The notes below the pieces were generated by a model that did no database searches, had not been told where the DNA came from, and worked only from the letters and a program-made list of their open reading frames with translations. DNA of 64,000 nt. Origin: Clostridiales bacterium. GTDB taxonomy: Bacteria; Bacillota; Clostridia; Christensenellales; Christensenellaceae. Position 1 is the stretch's first letter. Each line of letters begins with the position of its first letter. The translations under genes and the position numbers were made by a program. Shown one piece after another: positions 9,435-16,831 of the stretch. The stretch is from assembly GCA_015056045.1 (NCBI GenBank), contig SVGZ01000001.1, positions 1 to 64,000 of the forward strand. The letters run 5' to 3'.

Positions 9435-9944
9435 TTATGCCTGTTCCTGTTCTTCCTTCTGTACGCGGATAGCTTCCAGCGTGCGAACGAACTTGGATGT
9501 AACACCATTGATAACGGACATAAGGTTCGCAATGAGCTGTTCCTTGCTGGGGAGCTTTGCGAGATTAGCAACGGTTTTCGGATCGATGGCTTCTTTGCCT
9601 TCGAGGATACCGCCCTTGATCTCTGTTTTCTTCTTCTCGGCGATGAAATCAACGAGAATCTTTGCCGGCGCTACGGGGTCATCTACACCAAAGATAACGG
9701 CTGTCGGGCCTTCGAGTACATTGTCGAGACCTTCGATACCAAGGTTATCAGCTGCGCGCTTTACCATTGTGTTCTTGAGAACTTTGTATTCAGCGCCTGC
9801 TGCTCTCATCTTGTTGCGAAGTGCTGTAACTTCTGCAACTGTGAGACCTCTGTAATCATAGAATACTACACCCTGGGAGCCGGAAATTTTTTCCTGAATC
9901 GAAGCAACTTCTGCTTCTTTTGCTTTTAAGACCTGTTCTTTCAA
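9435..9944 (-). CDS. rplJ: Ribosomal protein uL10
   Basis: About 169 residues. L10 anchors L7/L12 dimers to 23S rRNA and, with L12, binds the leader of its own mRNA. Family landmarks are V-F-Y-D-Y-R-G-L-T-V-A-E-V, the L-K-N-T-M-V-K-R-A core and a charged L12-binding C-terminal helix. I choose the TTG at 9944 because a GGGAGG site lies eight bases before it; the GTG at 9953 touches the Shine-Dalgarno and leaves no spacing. The protein follows an L10-leader RNA. Confidence 0.93.
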   Translation of the reverse strand: MKEQVLKAKEAEVASIQEKISGSQGVVFYDYRGLTVAEVTALRNKMRAAGAEYKVLKNTMVKRAADNLGIEGLDNVLEGPTAVIFGVDDPVAPAKILVDFIAEKKKTEIKGGILEGKEAIDPKTVANLAKLPSKEQLIANLMSVINGVTSKFVRTLEAIRVQKEEQEQA

Positions 9945-9959
9945 ACGATCCACCTCCCA

Positions 9960-10118
9960 AAAAATTTAAGGTTTAACTTACCGATATAACCGGGCGAAAA
10001 TAAAAGCCCGTCTGTCCCAATCTAAGGAAGCAAACGGGCGTGATATGCCTTTAAAGCTTGTTTCCTCGGCAGGAGATTAAGCCTTCCTTTGCGGAAACGC
10101 GCCTGCTTTCTTAGGACA
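9960..10118 (-). ncRNA. L10 leader (autoregulatory 5' UTR of rplJ-rplL)
   Basis: The leader carries the conserved Firmicutes L10-leader core (AAGGCTTAATCTCCTGCCG, complement of 10063-10087). Downstream are three complementary blocks: ACGGGC complement at 10034-10039, GCCCGT at 10006-10012 and CGGGC at 9991-9995. The middle block can pair with either neighbour, giving mutually exclusive antiterminator and terminator-like hairpins. L10-L12 binding is expected to favour termination or block translation. The transcript start is inferred from the promoter at 10125-10153. Confidence 0.88.
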
Positions 10119-10124
10119 TATAAT

Positions 10125-10153
10125 ATTATAAACGGTTATATTGCGTTTGTCAA
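10125..10153 (-). promoter_or_regulatory. Promoter of the L10 leader / rplJ-rplL
   Basis: On the minus strand, perfect TTGACA (10153-10148) and TATAAT (10130-10125) boxes are separated by 17 bp. Confidence 0.92.
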
Positions 10154-10181
10154 TCTTATCCTACAGTTTTTCCAAATAATT

Positions 10182-10877
10182 TTATTTGATGAAGCTTGTC
10201 GGGATAACTTTGACGCCGGGACCCATCGTTGCGGAAAGTGCTACGGAGCGAAGGTATGTGCCCTTTGCTGCGGACGGTTTTGCTTTGATGAGTGCATCCA
10301 TAATGGTATCGAGGTTTTCCATGAGCTTTTCTTTCGGGAAGCTCTTCTTGCCGATCGGTACATGAACGATGGATGTTCTGTCGACTCTGTATTCGACTTT
10401 ACCAGCTTTGATATCGCGAACAGCGTCTGTTACGTTCATGGTAACGGTACCGCTCTTCGGGTTCGGCATGAGGCCCTTAGGACCAAGGATACGACCGATA
10501 CGGCCAACGATACCCATCATGTCCGGTGTTGCAACGCAAACGTCGAAATCGAACCAGTTTTCATCGCGGATCTTGGAGACGAGCTCTTCAGCGCCGACAT
10601 AATCTGCACCGGCTTCTTCAGCTTCCTTAGCTCTGTCGCCTCTTGCGAAAACGAGGACCTTGCGTGTTTTGCCTGTTCCGTGGGGAAGGACAACTGCGCC
10701 TCTGACCTGCTGGTCAGCATACTTCGGGTCAACGCCCAGTTTTACAGAGAGCTCGATTGTTTCGTCAAACTTTGCCTTTGCTGTGCCAACAACGATATCA
10801 ATGGCAGCACCGGGTTCATAAGCTGTCTGCTTATCGAAAGTTTTTAAGCTCTCAACGTAATTCTTACTTCTTTTCAT
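10182..10877 (-). CDS. rplA: Ribosomal protein uL1
   Basis: A 231-residue component of the ribosomal L1 stalk, which binds 23S rRNA and in many bacteria represses its own operon. The family block [20 protein letters not shown] is present around residues 125-145. The ATG at 10877 is preceded by GGAGG; an earlier in-frame ATG overlaps that site and is not used. It is the last gene of the rpmG-secE-nusG-rplK-rplA run and is followed by the separate rplJ promoter. Confidence 0.97.
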   Translation of the reverse strand: MKRSKNYVESLKTFDKQTAYEPGAAIDIVVGTAKAKFDETIELSVKLGVDPKYADQQVRGAVVLPHGTGKTRKVLVFARGDRAKEAEEAGADYVGAEELVSKIRDENWFDFDVCVATPDMMGIVGRIGRILGPKGLMPNPKSGTVTMNVTDAVRDIKAGKVEYRVDRTSIVHVPIGKKSFPKEKLMENLDTIMDALIKAKPSAAKGTYLRSVALSATMGPGVKVIPTSFIK

Positions 10878-10935
10878 TCTTACCTCCATGTGGTTTTAAC
10901 GGCCACCGAAAGTGACCTCCCACCGTGTCCTAGTG

Positions 10936-11361
10936 TTACTCTTCTACGGTAACACCCATGCTTCTGGCTGTGCCTGCTACCATGCTCATAGCGGATTCAA
11001 GACTTGTTGTGTTGAGGTCCTTGAGCTTTGTGGAAGCGATTTCTTTTACCTGTTCCTTTGTCAGCTTGCCAACTTTATCTCTGTTGGGAACTTTGGAACC
11101 GGACGGGATATTCAGGGCCTTCTTAATAAGAACGGCTGCCGGCGGTGTCTTGAGTTCGAATGTGAACGATTTGTCCGCATAAACTGTGATTACCGCAGGA
11201 ATGATGAGCCCTGCCTGTGCAGATGTTCTCTCGTTGAACTGCTTAACAAACTGCATGATGTTGACGCCGTGCTGACCAAGAGCAGGGCCTACCGGCGGTG
11301 CAGGTGTTGCTTTTCCAGCGGGAAGCTGCAGCTTAATATATCCTGTTACTTTCTTTGCCAT
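10936..11361 (-). CDS. rplK: Ribosomal protein uL11
   Basis: A 141-residue protein of the GTPase-associated centre. Typical features are the start M-A-K-K-V[13 protein letters not shown], the [14 protein letters not shown] block and the C-terminal rRNA-binding domain. The ATG at 11361 follows AAGGAG. The frame is open further upstream, but that part has no ribosome site. A small hairpin in the 130-nt nusG-rplK spacer, at about 11413-11438, has no T run and is not called a terminator. Confidence 0.97.
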   Translation of the reverse strand: MAKKVTGYIKLQLPAGKATPAPPVGPALGQHGVNIMQFVKQFNERTSAQAGLIIPAVITVYADKSFTFELKTPPAAVLIKKALNIPSGSKVPNRDKVGKLTKEQVKEIASTKLKDLNTTSLESAMSMVAGTARSMGVTVEE

Positions 11362-11490
11362 GTCCGTACACTCCTTTCCAAATACTGTGGTGAAACGAGT
11401 TAATTTTTCCCTCTCATGCGTTTTTCGCATAGGGAAGGAACTCTCCCACTTTTCGAATCAAATTTTTTACACCTTTTACGGCTTCAAAAT

Positions 11491-12111
11491 TTAAATTCTT
11501 TTTACCTGTACGAAATCCAGTTCGACGTTCGTATCTCTGCCGAACATGGATATTATGACCTTGATCTTCTGCTTTTCTGTGTTGATGTCGCTGACGATGC
11601 CGACGAAGCTCTCGAAAGGACCGCTCGTGATGATGACGTTGTCGCCAAGCTCAATATCAAGCTTGATCGGGACATCCTCTACACCCATTGCGCGGACTTC
11701 CACATCCGAAAGCGGGATCGGCTTGCTGCCCGGACCTACAAAGCCCGTGACACCGCTCGTATTGCGGACAACATACCAGGAATCATCCGTGAGGAACATC
11801 TTTACCATGACGTAGCCGGGGAAAAGCTTCCTCTGGACATGTTTCTTCTTTCCGTTTACGACCTCGATGCTTTCTTCCATCGGAACTTTGACATCGAAGA
11901 TGGTATCCTGAAGCCCCTGGTTTTCGACCGTTTTCATCAGGTTTGCCTTTACCTTATTCTCATAGCCGGAATAAGTATATACGACATACCAATAGGGCTT
12001 ATCCGTCTTTTCCTGCTTAATATAGAGGTTTCTCTCCTGAGCGGGCTTTTCTTCGGCCTTTACTTCGGCTTCAGTCACTTCCGCATTCAATCTTTCTTCA
12101 TTTTCAGCCAT
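11491..12111 (-). CDS. nusG: Transcription elongation/termination factor NusG
   Basis: A 206-residue factor that binds RNA polymerase and couples it to Rho or ribosomes. After an acidic Ala/Glu-rich N-terminal extension of about 35 residues comes the NGN domain (W-Y-V-V-Y-T-Y-S-G-Y-E-N-K-V, then L-F-P-G-Y-V-M-V-K-M) and a C-terminal KOW domain with G-D-N-V-I-I-T-S-G-P-F. The extension is longer than in Escherichia coli but not rare in Firmicutes. A GGGGAGG site precedes the ATG. It sits in the canonical secE-nusG-rplK order. Confidence 0.97.
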   Translation of the reverse strand: MAENEERLNAEVTEAEVKAEEKPAQERNLYIKQEKTDKPYWYVVYTYSGYENKVKANLMKTVENQGLQDTIFDVKVPMEESIEVVNGKKKHVQRKLFPGYVMVKMFLTDDSWYVVRNTSGVTGFVGPGSKPIPLSDVEVRAMGVEDVPIKLDIELGDNVIITSGPFESFVGIVSDINTEKQKIKVIISMFGRDTNVELDFVQVKRI

Positions 12112-12173
12112 AGTTAAAGAATACCTCCCCTTTCAATAAGAAACGGCGGTCATCGATCCTCTTAAATCTTTCT

Positions 12174-12452
12174 TCATGCACCGAGGTTCAGAAGAAAATC
12201 AACGAGGGCACCGAAACCGAAATCGAACAGCCCGACAACGATCGAGAATACTGCAATAAAAGCGGTCACGACGAGGGAAGCGTTCAAGAGCTCTTCGCCT
12301 GTCGGCCAGGTAACTCTCTTCAGCTCGCTGATAATATCTTTGAAGAAACGAACAGGCGTTCTTCTCTTTTTACGGTTGGCAAGCTTCGCCTTTTTCTTCT
12401 GTTCTTTTAATTCGGCTTCTCTATCCTTGCCAAGCGATACCTTTTTAGCCAT
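12174..12452 (-). CDS. secE: Preprotein translocase subunit SecE
   Basis: A 92-residue subunit of the SecYEG channel. A basic, Lys-rich N-terminal half is followed by the conserved amphipathic segment (F-F-K-D-I-I-S-E-L-K-R-V-T-W-P-T) and one C-terminal membrane helix. The size and single helix fit the short Gram-positive SecE. It lies between rpmG and nusG, the usual arrangement. Confidence 0.95.
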   Translation of the reverse strand: MAKKVSLGKDREAELKEQKKKAKLANRKKRRTPVRFFKDIISELKRVTWPTGEELLNASLVVTAFIAVFSIVVGLFDFGFGALVDFLLNLGA

Positions 12453-12523
12453 TGTTGACCATCCTTTTTTGTTGATTTACGATCTTTTTTACTGGTGATC
12501 CCAGCATTACCGACAGAAAAAGT

Positions 12524-12673
12524 TTATCTGGTTTCTCTGTGTGTGGTGTGCTTTCTGCAGAACTTGCAGTATTTGCTCATCTCGAGTCTTTCGGGATGCT
12601 TCTGTTTGTCCTTACGTGTATTGTAGTTTCTCTGTCTGCATTCTGTGCAGGCGAGCATGATCTTCGTGCGCAT
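12524..12673 (-). CDS. rpmG: Ribosomal protein bL33
   Basis: A 49-residue protein reading [12 protein letters not shown] to [10 protein letters not shown]. The two C-x-x-C pairs mark the zinc-binding (C+) form of L33. The ATG at 12673 has a perfect AAGGAGG site seven bases upstream. It is the first gene of the secE-nusG-rplKA transcription unit. No tRNA-Trp is seen between it and secE. Confidence 0.96.
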   Translation of the reverse strand: MRTKIMLACTECRQRNYNTRKDKQKHPERLEMSKYCKFCRKHTTHRETR

Positions 12674-12741
12674 GTTTAGACCTCCTTAAGGATACTTGCG
12701 TTTTTTTGCAATCAAAAATAGGCTTCTTAAGCCGCCATTAC

Positions 12742-12771
12742 AATGTACCATATCCGCAATATGCTTGTCAA
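12742..12771 (-). promoter_or_regulatory. Promoter of rpmG-secE-nusG-rplKA
   Basis: On the minus strand TTGACA (12771-12766) and TACATT (12747-12742) are 18 bp apart, about 70 bp before rpmG. The AT-rich stretch between here and 12940 holds nothing else that I can identify. Confidence 0.75.
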
Positions 12772-12940
12772 GAAAAAATCCCGATTTAATGCGAAATTTT
12801 TAAGTTTCCCGCAAAAATTCCCGGCGGAAAAAATTCCTCTTTTCTTTCCCGGACGGGCTATTCCCAAACGGTTATTTTGCCCATTTCCGCAAAATATTTT
12901 TAAAAAAAGCAAAAAATCCCCCATATTTTGTGCAAATAAA

Positions 12941-12980
12941 TAAAAAAGCAGCCGAAAAATTTTTCATTCCCGGCCGCTTT
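12941..12980 (-). terminator. Terminator of the XRE-cupin gene
   Basis: On the minus strand AAGCGGCCG pairs with CGGCTGCTT (one G-T wobble) around an A/T-rich loop and is followed by a T run. Confidence 0.8.
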
Positions 12981-12987
12981 TCCTCCA

Positions 12988-13563
12988 TCAGAAGCTTCTT
13001 GCTCCCCAAACGGTGAAGTCATTGATAACGGTCAAAAAGACAGTTTCACCGCCAACAGCGCTCTGGCTGTGCGGAAGCATGGAATCGAAATAGGCGGAAT
13101 CGCCTTCTTCCAGAATAAATTCGTTGTCGTTGATCTTGAGGCGGAGCTTGCCTTTGACGACGTAGTTGAACTCATTGCCTGCGTGGTGCAGAAGTGCAGG
13201 TTCGACTCTTGTCGGCAAAACGCGGACGAGCATCGGCTCCATATCTCTGCCGACAAATTTATGTGCGAGCGATGTAAAGGAATATTCGGGCGTTCTTGTG
13301 ACGTTGACGCCTTCGCCTTTTCTTGTAATGGTAAAATTGCGCATCTTGGGCGCTTCGCCTGTGAGGAGTTCCGTCGGGTCTACCTGGAAGACTGCGGATA
13401 AACCATAAAGAACACCGATCGGGATATCGGATTCTGCCGTTTCATATTTCATATATGTCTCAGTGGGAACATTGACTTTTTCGGCAACTTCCTCCGCAGT
13501 GAAGCCCAGAACTTCGCGCAGTTCGCGGATCCTGTTCGCAATGATCATCAGATTTTCATTCAT
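12988..13563 (-). CDS. XRE-family regulator with cupin domain
   Basis: A 191-residue regulator. Residues 8-62 form a helix-turn-helix of the XRE/SinR type (A-N-R-I-R-E-L-R-E-V-L-G-F-T-A-E-E-V-A). Residues about 110-185 form a cupin sensor (H-H-A-G-N-E-F-N-Y-V-V-K-G-K, then L-E-E-G-D-S-A-Y-F-D and the P-H-S motif). Such proteins sense small ligands and repress nearby genes. Its divergent neighbours are the P-II-like genes, but no clear palindromic operator was found between them. The target is unknown. Confidence 0.9.
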   Translation of the reverse strand: MNENLMIIANRIRELREVLGFTAEEVAEKVNVPTETYMKYETAESDIPIGVLYGLSAVFQVDPTELLTGEAPKMRNFTITRKGEGVNVTRTPEYSFTSLAHKFVGRDMEPMLVRVLPTRVEPALLHHAGNEFNYVVKGKLRLKINDNEFILEEGDSAYFDSMLPHSQSAVGGETVFLTVINDFTVWGARSF

Positions 13564-13670
13564 GATATATACTCCTTGGGTTTCCTTCTATTTTAATATA
13601 CCGCAAAGCCGCTTTTTTTGCAATGGATGAGAAAAATTATGTACACACCGTGAACTTATGCGCTCACTCT

Positions 13671-13700
13671 TTGACACGGGCAAGTTTCTTGGCGTATAAT
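13671..13700 (+). promoter_or_regulatory. Promoter of the P-II-like gene pair
   Basis: Perfect TTGACA (13671-13676) and TATAAT (13695-13700) boxes are 18 bp apart, about 45 bp before the first gene. Confidence 0.88.
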
Positions 13701-13752
13701 AGACCTGTGGAAATTTTCCCATCCCATTAAAATGAACGGAGCATCCGGCCTT

Positions 13753-14085
13753 ATGAGCACGCAAAATAACAGCACAGCATTGGTCTTCGCCATTGTGGAT
13801 AAAGACGTCGGCGAAAGAGTCCTTGAAATATGCCGTGGGGAAGGATATACACAGGGCATCATCCTCGATGGACGCGGAACAGCCAATAAACAGATCCTGC
13901 AGATGCTCGGCATCGAGCGCATCGAAAGAGATATTGCGATCTGCGCAGTGGAGGCTTCACGCGCACAGGAAATGCTTCTTCTCTTGAATGAAGAGTTTGG
14001 TTTTTATACACCGGGCAACGGGATCGCCTTTACGATCTCGCCCGATAACGCTGCATTTTTAAGCGCTGCAGCGGGATTATTGTAA
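13753..14085 (+). CDS. P-II-like regulatory protein (first of a pair)
   Basis: A 110-residue protein resembling the P-II/GlnB-like fold, with beta-alpha-beta units, G-I-I-L-D-G-R-G-T-A-N-K in place of the T-loop, and G-N-G-I-A-F-T-I near the end. These divergent P-II-like proteins usually occur as tandem pairs, often beside DUF1538 membrane proteins, which are not present here. I prefer the ATG at 13753, with GGAG upstream, over the in-frame ATG at 13732, which lacks a ribosome site. Ligand and partner are unknown. Confidence 0.8.
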   Translation: MSTQNNSTALVFAIVDKDVGERVLEICRGEGYTQGIILDGRGTANKQILQMLGIERIERDIAICAVEASRAQEMLLLLNEEFGFYTPGNGIAFTISPDNAAFLSAAAGLL

Positions 14086-14098
14086 GGAGGATAACATC

Positions 14099-14389
14099 AT
14101 GGCAGATGACAGAGGTTTTGATATGCTTGTTGCCGTCGTCGGAGATGGCGAGGCAGAGCTTGTTATGCAGGCAGCAAAGGAAGCCGGTGCCAGCGGCGGA
14201 ACGATCATTTCCGCAAGAGGAACAGGCTCTCCCAATTCCAAAAAAGACATCGTACTCATCCTTACGAGCAACGCAAAAAGACAGGGCATCCTGCAGGCGA
14301 TCAGCTTCGGTGCAGACCTGAACAGTGACGGTAGAGGTATTGCCTTTTCTGTACCCGTTGACGATGTTGTCGGCATCATCAGCATTTAA
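14099..14389 (+). CDS. P-II-like regulatory protein (second of the pair)
   Basis: A 96-residue P-II-like protein with M-L-V-A-V-V-G-D-G, a T-loop-like A-R-G-T-G-S-P-N-S, and the closing G-I-A-F-S-V-P-V-D-D-V-V-G strand. A strong AAGGAGG site precedes the ATG, 13 bp behind the first P-II-like gene. The last 17 codons and stop are the first copy of a tandem 93-bp repeat that continues downstream, so its 3' end has been duplicated. Confidence 0.88.
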   Translation: MADDRGFDMLVAVVGDGEAELVMQAAKEAGASGGTIISARGTGSPNSKKDIVLILTSNAKRQGILQAISFGADLNSDGRGIAFSVPVDDVVGIISI

Positions 14390-14670
14390 AAGAAACTTTT
14401 ATCGGATTTTTGATCGGCAAAACCTCCCGGTATTGCCTTTTCTGTACCCGCCCACGATGTTGTCGGCATTATCAGCATTTAAAAGAAACTTTTATCGGAT
14501 TTTTGATCGGCAAAACCTCCCGGTATTGCCTTTTCTGTACCCGCCCACGATGTTGTCGGCATTATCAGCATTTAAAAGAAACTTTTATCGGATTTTTGAT
14601 CGGCAAAACCTCCCGGTATTGCCTTTTCCGTTCCGGTAGATGATGTTGTCGGCATTATCAGCATTTAAAA
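14336..14670 (+). repeat. 93-bp tandem repeat made of the P-II-like gene's 3' end
   Basis: Four copies start at 14336, 14429, 14522 and 14615; the last is partial. Each begins with the codons for G-I-A-F-S-V-P and ends the gene tail D-V-V-G-I-I-S-I-stop, followed by a shared 40-bp spacer. Copies 2 and 3 are identical and read P-A-H-D. Copy 4 reads exactly the native peptide P-V-D-D-V-V with several synonymous codon changes. This array fills the interval before the dehydrogenase gene. Confidence 0.95.
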
Positions 14671-14698
14671 AACTTATTGTAATTTTACTATATATAAT

Positions 14699-15655
14699 AT
14701 GAAACAAATTTTAGTGACAATTCCGCTCAGGGATGAACAGAAAGAAGCTTTAAAAAAAGCCGCACCCGATTGCAGCTTTGAATTTACGACCGCTGCCAAT
14801 ATTACCGAAGAAATGGTTGCGGATAAAGAGATCATTTTGGGCAATATTCCGCTCGAGCTTGTCCCTTTTGCAAAGAAGCTCGAATGGCTGCAGCTCAACA
14901 ACGCCGGTACAGACGGTTTCTGCGACGGCATTTTACCCGAAGGCTGCATCTTGACCAACGCGACGGGAACCTATGGGCTTGCCATCAGCGAACACGTCGT
15001 CGGTATGCTGCTTGCGATCATCAAAAAGCTCTATCTTTACAACGACAACCAGAAAGAAGGACTTTGGCAGGATGAAGGGCATGTCCGCTCGATTTACGGC
15101 GCAAATGTCCTGATCTTAGGCTTTGGCGATATTGGCGAAAAAACGGCAAGATTACTGCACGCATTCGGTGCAAACGTCCGCGGTGTCCGCAGAACTGCTG
15201 CCGAAAAGCCCGATTTTCTGGAAGAGCTCGTCACCACAGAGGAAACGGATCGTCTTCTCCCGTGGGCAGATTATATCGTTCTGGCCATGCCCGGAACACC
15301 CGCAACAAAGGGCTTCATCGATAAGCGCCGTCTTTCCCTGATGAAAAAGGATGCCGTCATCATCAATATCGGCAGAGGTATCCTCATCGAAACGGAAGCA
15401 TTGGCAGATGCCCTTGAAAACGGCGAACTCGGCGCAGCAGGACTTGATGTCACAGATCCTGAGCCGCTTCCGCAGGGGCACAGGCTTTACCACACAAAAA
15501 ATTGCTTCATCACACCGCATATTTCCGGTCAATACCACCTGCCGCAGACGCTTGAGCTGATCTATGCGCTTTTCCTGCGCAATCTTTCGGCATATATGGC
15601 AAAAAAACCGCTCGAAAGCGTCATCGATTTCAAGACAGGTTACCGCATACCGTAA
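14699..15655 (+). CDS. D-isomer-specific 2-hydroxyacid dehydrogenase
   Basis: A 318-residue NAD(P)-dependent dehydrogenase that interconverts a 2-keto acid and a D-2-hydroxyacid. The Rossmann motif G-F-G-D-I-G is at residues 141-146, and the catalytic triad is R226 (N-I-G-R-G), E255 (D-P-E-P-L-P) and H274 (T-P-H-I-S-G). The substrate is not predictable. The ATG at 14699 has no Shine-Dalgarno; a TATAAT lies immediately before it, so the usual layout of promoter, leader and ribosome site is missing. The start fits the family N-terminus. Confidence 0.9.
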   Translation: MKQILVTIPLRDEQKEALKKAAPDCSFEFTTAANITEEMVADKEIILGNIPLELVPFAKKLEWLQLNNAGTDGFCDGILPEGCILTNATGTYGLAISEHVVGMLLAIIKKLYLYNDNQKEGLWQDEGHVRSIYGANVLILGFGDIGEKTARLLHAFGANVRGVRRTAAEKPDFLEELVTTEETDRLLPWADYIVLAMPGTPATKGFIDKRRLSLMKKDAVIINIGRGILIETEALADALENGELGAAGLDVTDPEPLPQGHRLYHTKNCFITPHISGQYHLPQTLELIYALFLRNLSAYMAKKPLESVIDFKTGYRIP

Positions 15656-15707
15656 CTTTGTTCACATCCCGGAAACAAATTTAGAACAATTTGTACATAA
15701 TATTTCA

Positions 15708-15736
15708 TTGACGGGATACCTTATCTATGGTAGAAT
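15708..15736 (+). promoter_or_regulatory. Promoter of the 78-residue protein gene
   Basis: TTGACG (15708-15713) and TAGAAT (15731-15736) are separated by 17 bp, about 50 bp before the start codon. Confidence 0.8.
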
Positions 15737-15789
15737 ATGACAGGTGTGTGAAGGAACACACAGAACAAAATTGCAGGAGGTAGATATTA

Positions 15790-16026
15790 ATGAAAATTAA
15801 AAACATTACCGAACCCCAGAAATTTTTCGAGGTTTTAAACGAATGCAAGGGTAGAGTTGAGCTGGTTACATCCGAAGGCGACAGACTGAACATGAAATCT
15901 ACGCTCTGCCAGTACATTGCTCTTACACAGATGTTCAAAGATGCAACGATCGACGAAGTTGAACTCGTTGTTTCCGAACCGGAAGACATGTACAAACTCC
16001 TCAAATTCCTTGTAAAGGGTGACTAA
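15790..16026 (+). CDS. Small conserved protein of unknown function
   Basis: A 78-residue soluble protein reading K-I-K-N-I-T-E-P-Q-K-F-F-E-V-L-N-E-C-K-G. It has an AGGAGG site, its own promoter and its own terminator, so it is clearly expressed as a one-gene unit. The predicted pattern is mixed alpha/beta. I recall similar short proteins in Clostridia but no assigned function. Neighbouring genes give no clue. Confidence 0.85.
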   Translation: MKIKNITEPQKFFEVLNECKGRVELVTSEGDRLNMKSTLCQYIALTQMFKDATIDEVELVVSEPEDMYKLLKFLVKGD

Positions 16027-16080
16027 TTAAATTTTCATCCGGCGAAAGCTTGCTTTTGCCGCAAAAACCACGAAACCATA

Positions 16081-16114
16081 ACGGCATTGCAAATATCACG
16101 CGATGCCGTTTTTC
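16081..16114 (+). terminator. Terminator after the 78-residue protein gene
   Basis: ACGGCAT (16081-16087) pairs with ATGCCGT (16103-16109) and is followed by a T run. Confidence 0.8.
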
Positions 16115-16182
16115 ATTCAATAGATTTTGCATAATAACAAAATCAATTATTCATTTTTGGGAAAGCGAAGGGAAAAATACTC

Positions 16183-16782
16183 TTGAAAAAGTTCACCGTG
16201 ATGCCGCAGCTCGAAACACCGATCGGCAGCATTTTTCTTTCATTAAACGGGAAAAGCATCCCCTTTTATGCGCTGCGCTATCAGCCGGAAACCGAATGGC
16301 ACCTGCTTTCTTTCCACGGAATGACGCGGCAGATGCCAATTAACCCTGTCGATGCTTTCCTCATCAAAATCGAAACGAAGGATCTGGCTTTCGGCGAATG
16401 GTATGAACTGCGATTTTCGGGATGCGCCGATGAACGCCCAAAGGACGAGACAGGCGACAGACCGCTCGTTTTTTCGGCAGAAGGCTGTTTTTTGGGCTTA
16501 TCCGTCTTTGACCCGGATAAGGAAGAAAAGAACAGGCAGCTTTCAGCATACCGCCATATGATCCATGACCCGGTAAAAGCGATCTATGCACAGCCATTCA
16601 GCTTTGATTTTTCGCGTCTTCACGGTGTTTTCGTTGAACAGAACGATACCGATGACGGCTTTGTCTTAAATCTCCTTGACCGCAGCAGACCTTATCTCTT
16701 TTTCAGGGCTGCATGGACTTTTGCCAACGGACTGCCAAGCATGCACTACGAATCTGCCGTTGAAAACTGGGTACATCGCTGA
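16183..16782 (+). CDS. Hypothetical protein
   Basis: A 199-residue soluble protein that I do not recognise. It probably starts at a TTG at 16183, nine bases after an AAGGGA site; an ATG at 16201 is the alternative. It contains many aromatic and acidic residues and no signal peptide, membrane segment or known motif. It stands alone between two terminators and converges on rho. Confidence 0.7.
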   Translation: MKKFTVMPQLETPIGSIFLSLNGKSIPFYALRYQPETEWHLLSFHGMTRQMPINPVDAFLIKIETKDLAFGEWYELRFSGCADERPKDETGDRPLVFSAEGCFLGLSVFDPDKEEKNRQLSAYRHMIHDPVKAIYAQPFSFDFSRLHGVFVEQNDTDDGFVLNLLDRSRPYLFFRAAWTFANGLPSMHYESAVENWVHR

Positions 16783-16791
16783 AAAACGCAT

Positions 16792-16830
16792 AAAAAAGAC
16801 TGTATGTTTTTCGCATACAGCCTTTTTGTT
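16792..16830. terminator. Bidirectional terminator between convergent genes
   Basis: CTGTATG (16800-16806) pairs with CATACAG (16814-16820), flanked by A runs on the left and T runs on the right. It serves the hypothetical gene and rho. Confidence 0.88.
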
Positions 16831-16831
16831 T

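Noticed and set aside
11400-11490. Terminator between nusG and rplK
   Set aside because: A hairpin is present but lacks a T run, and the genes are normally co-transcribed.
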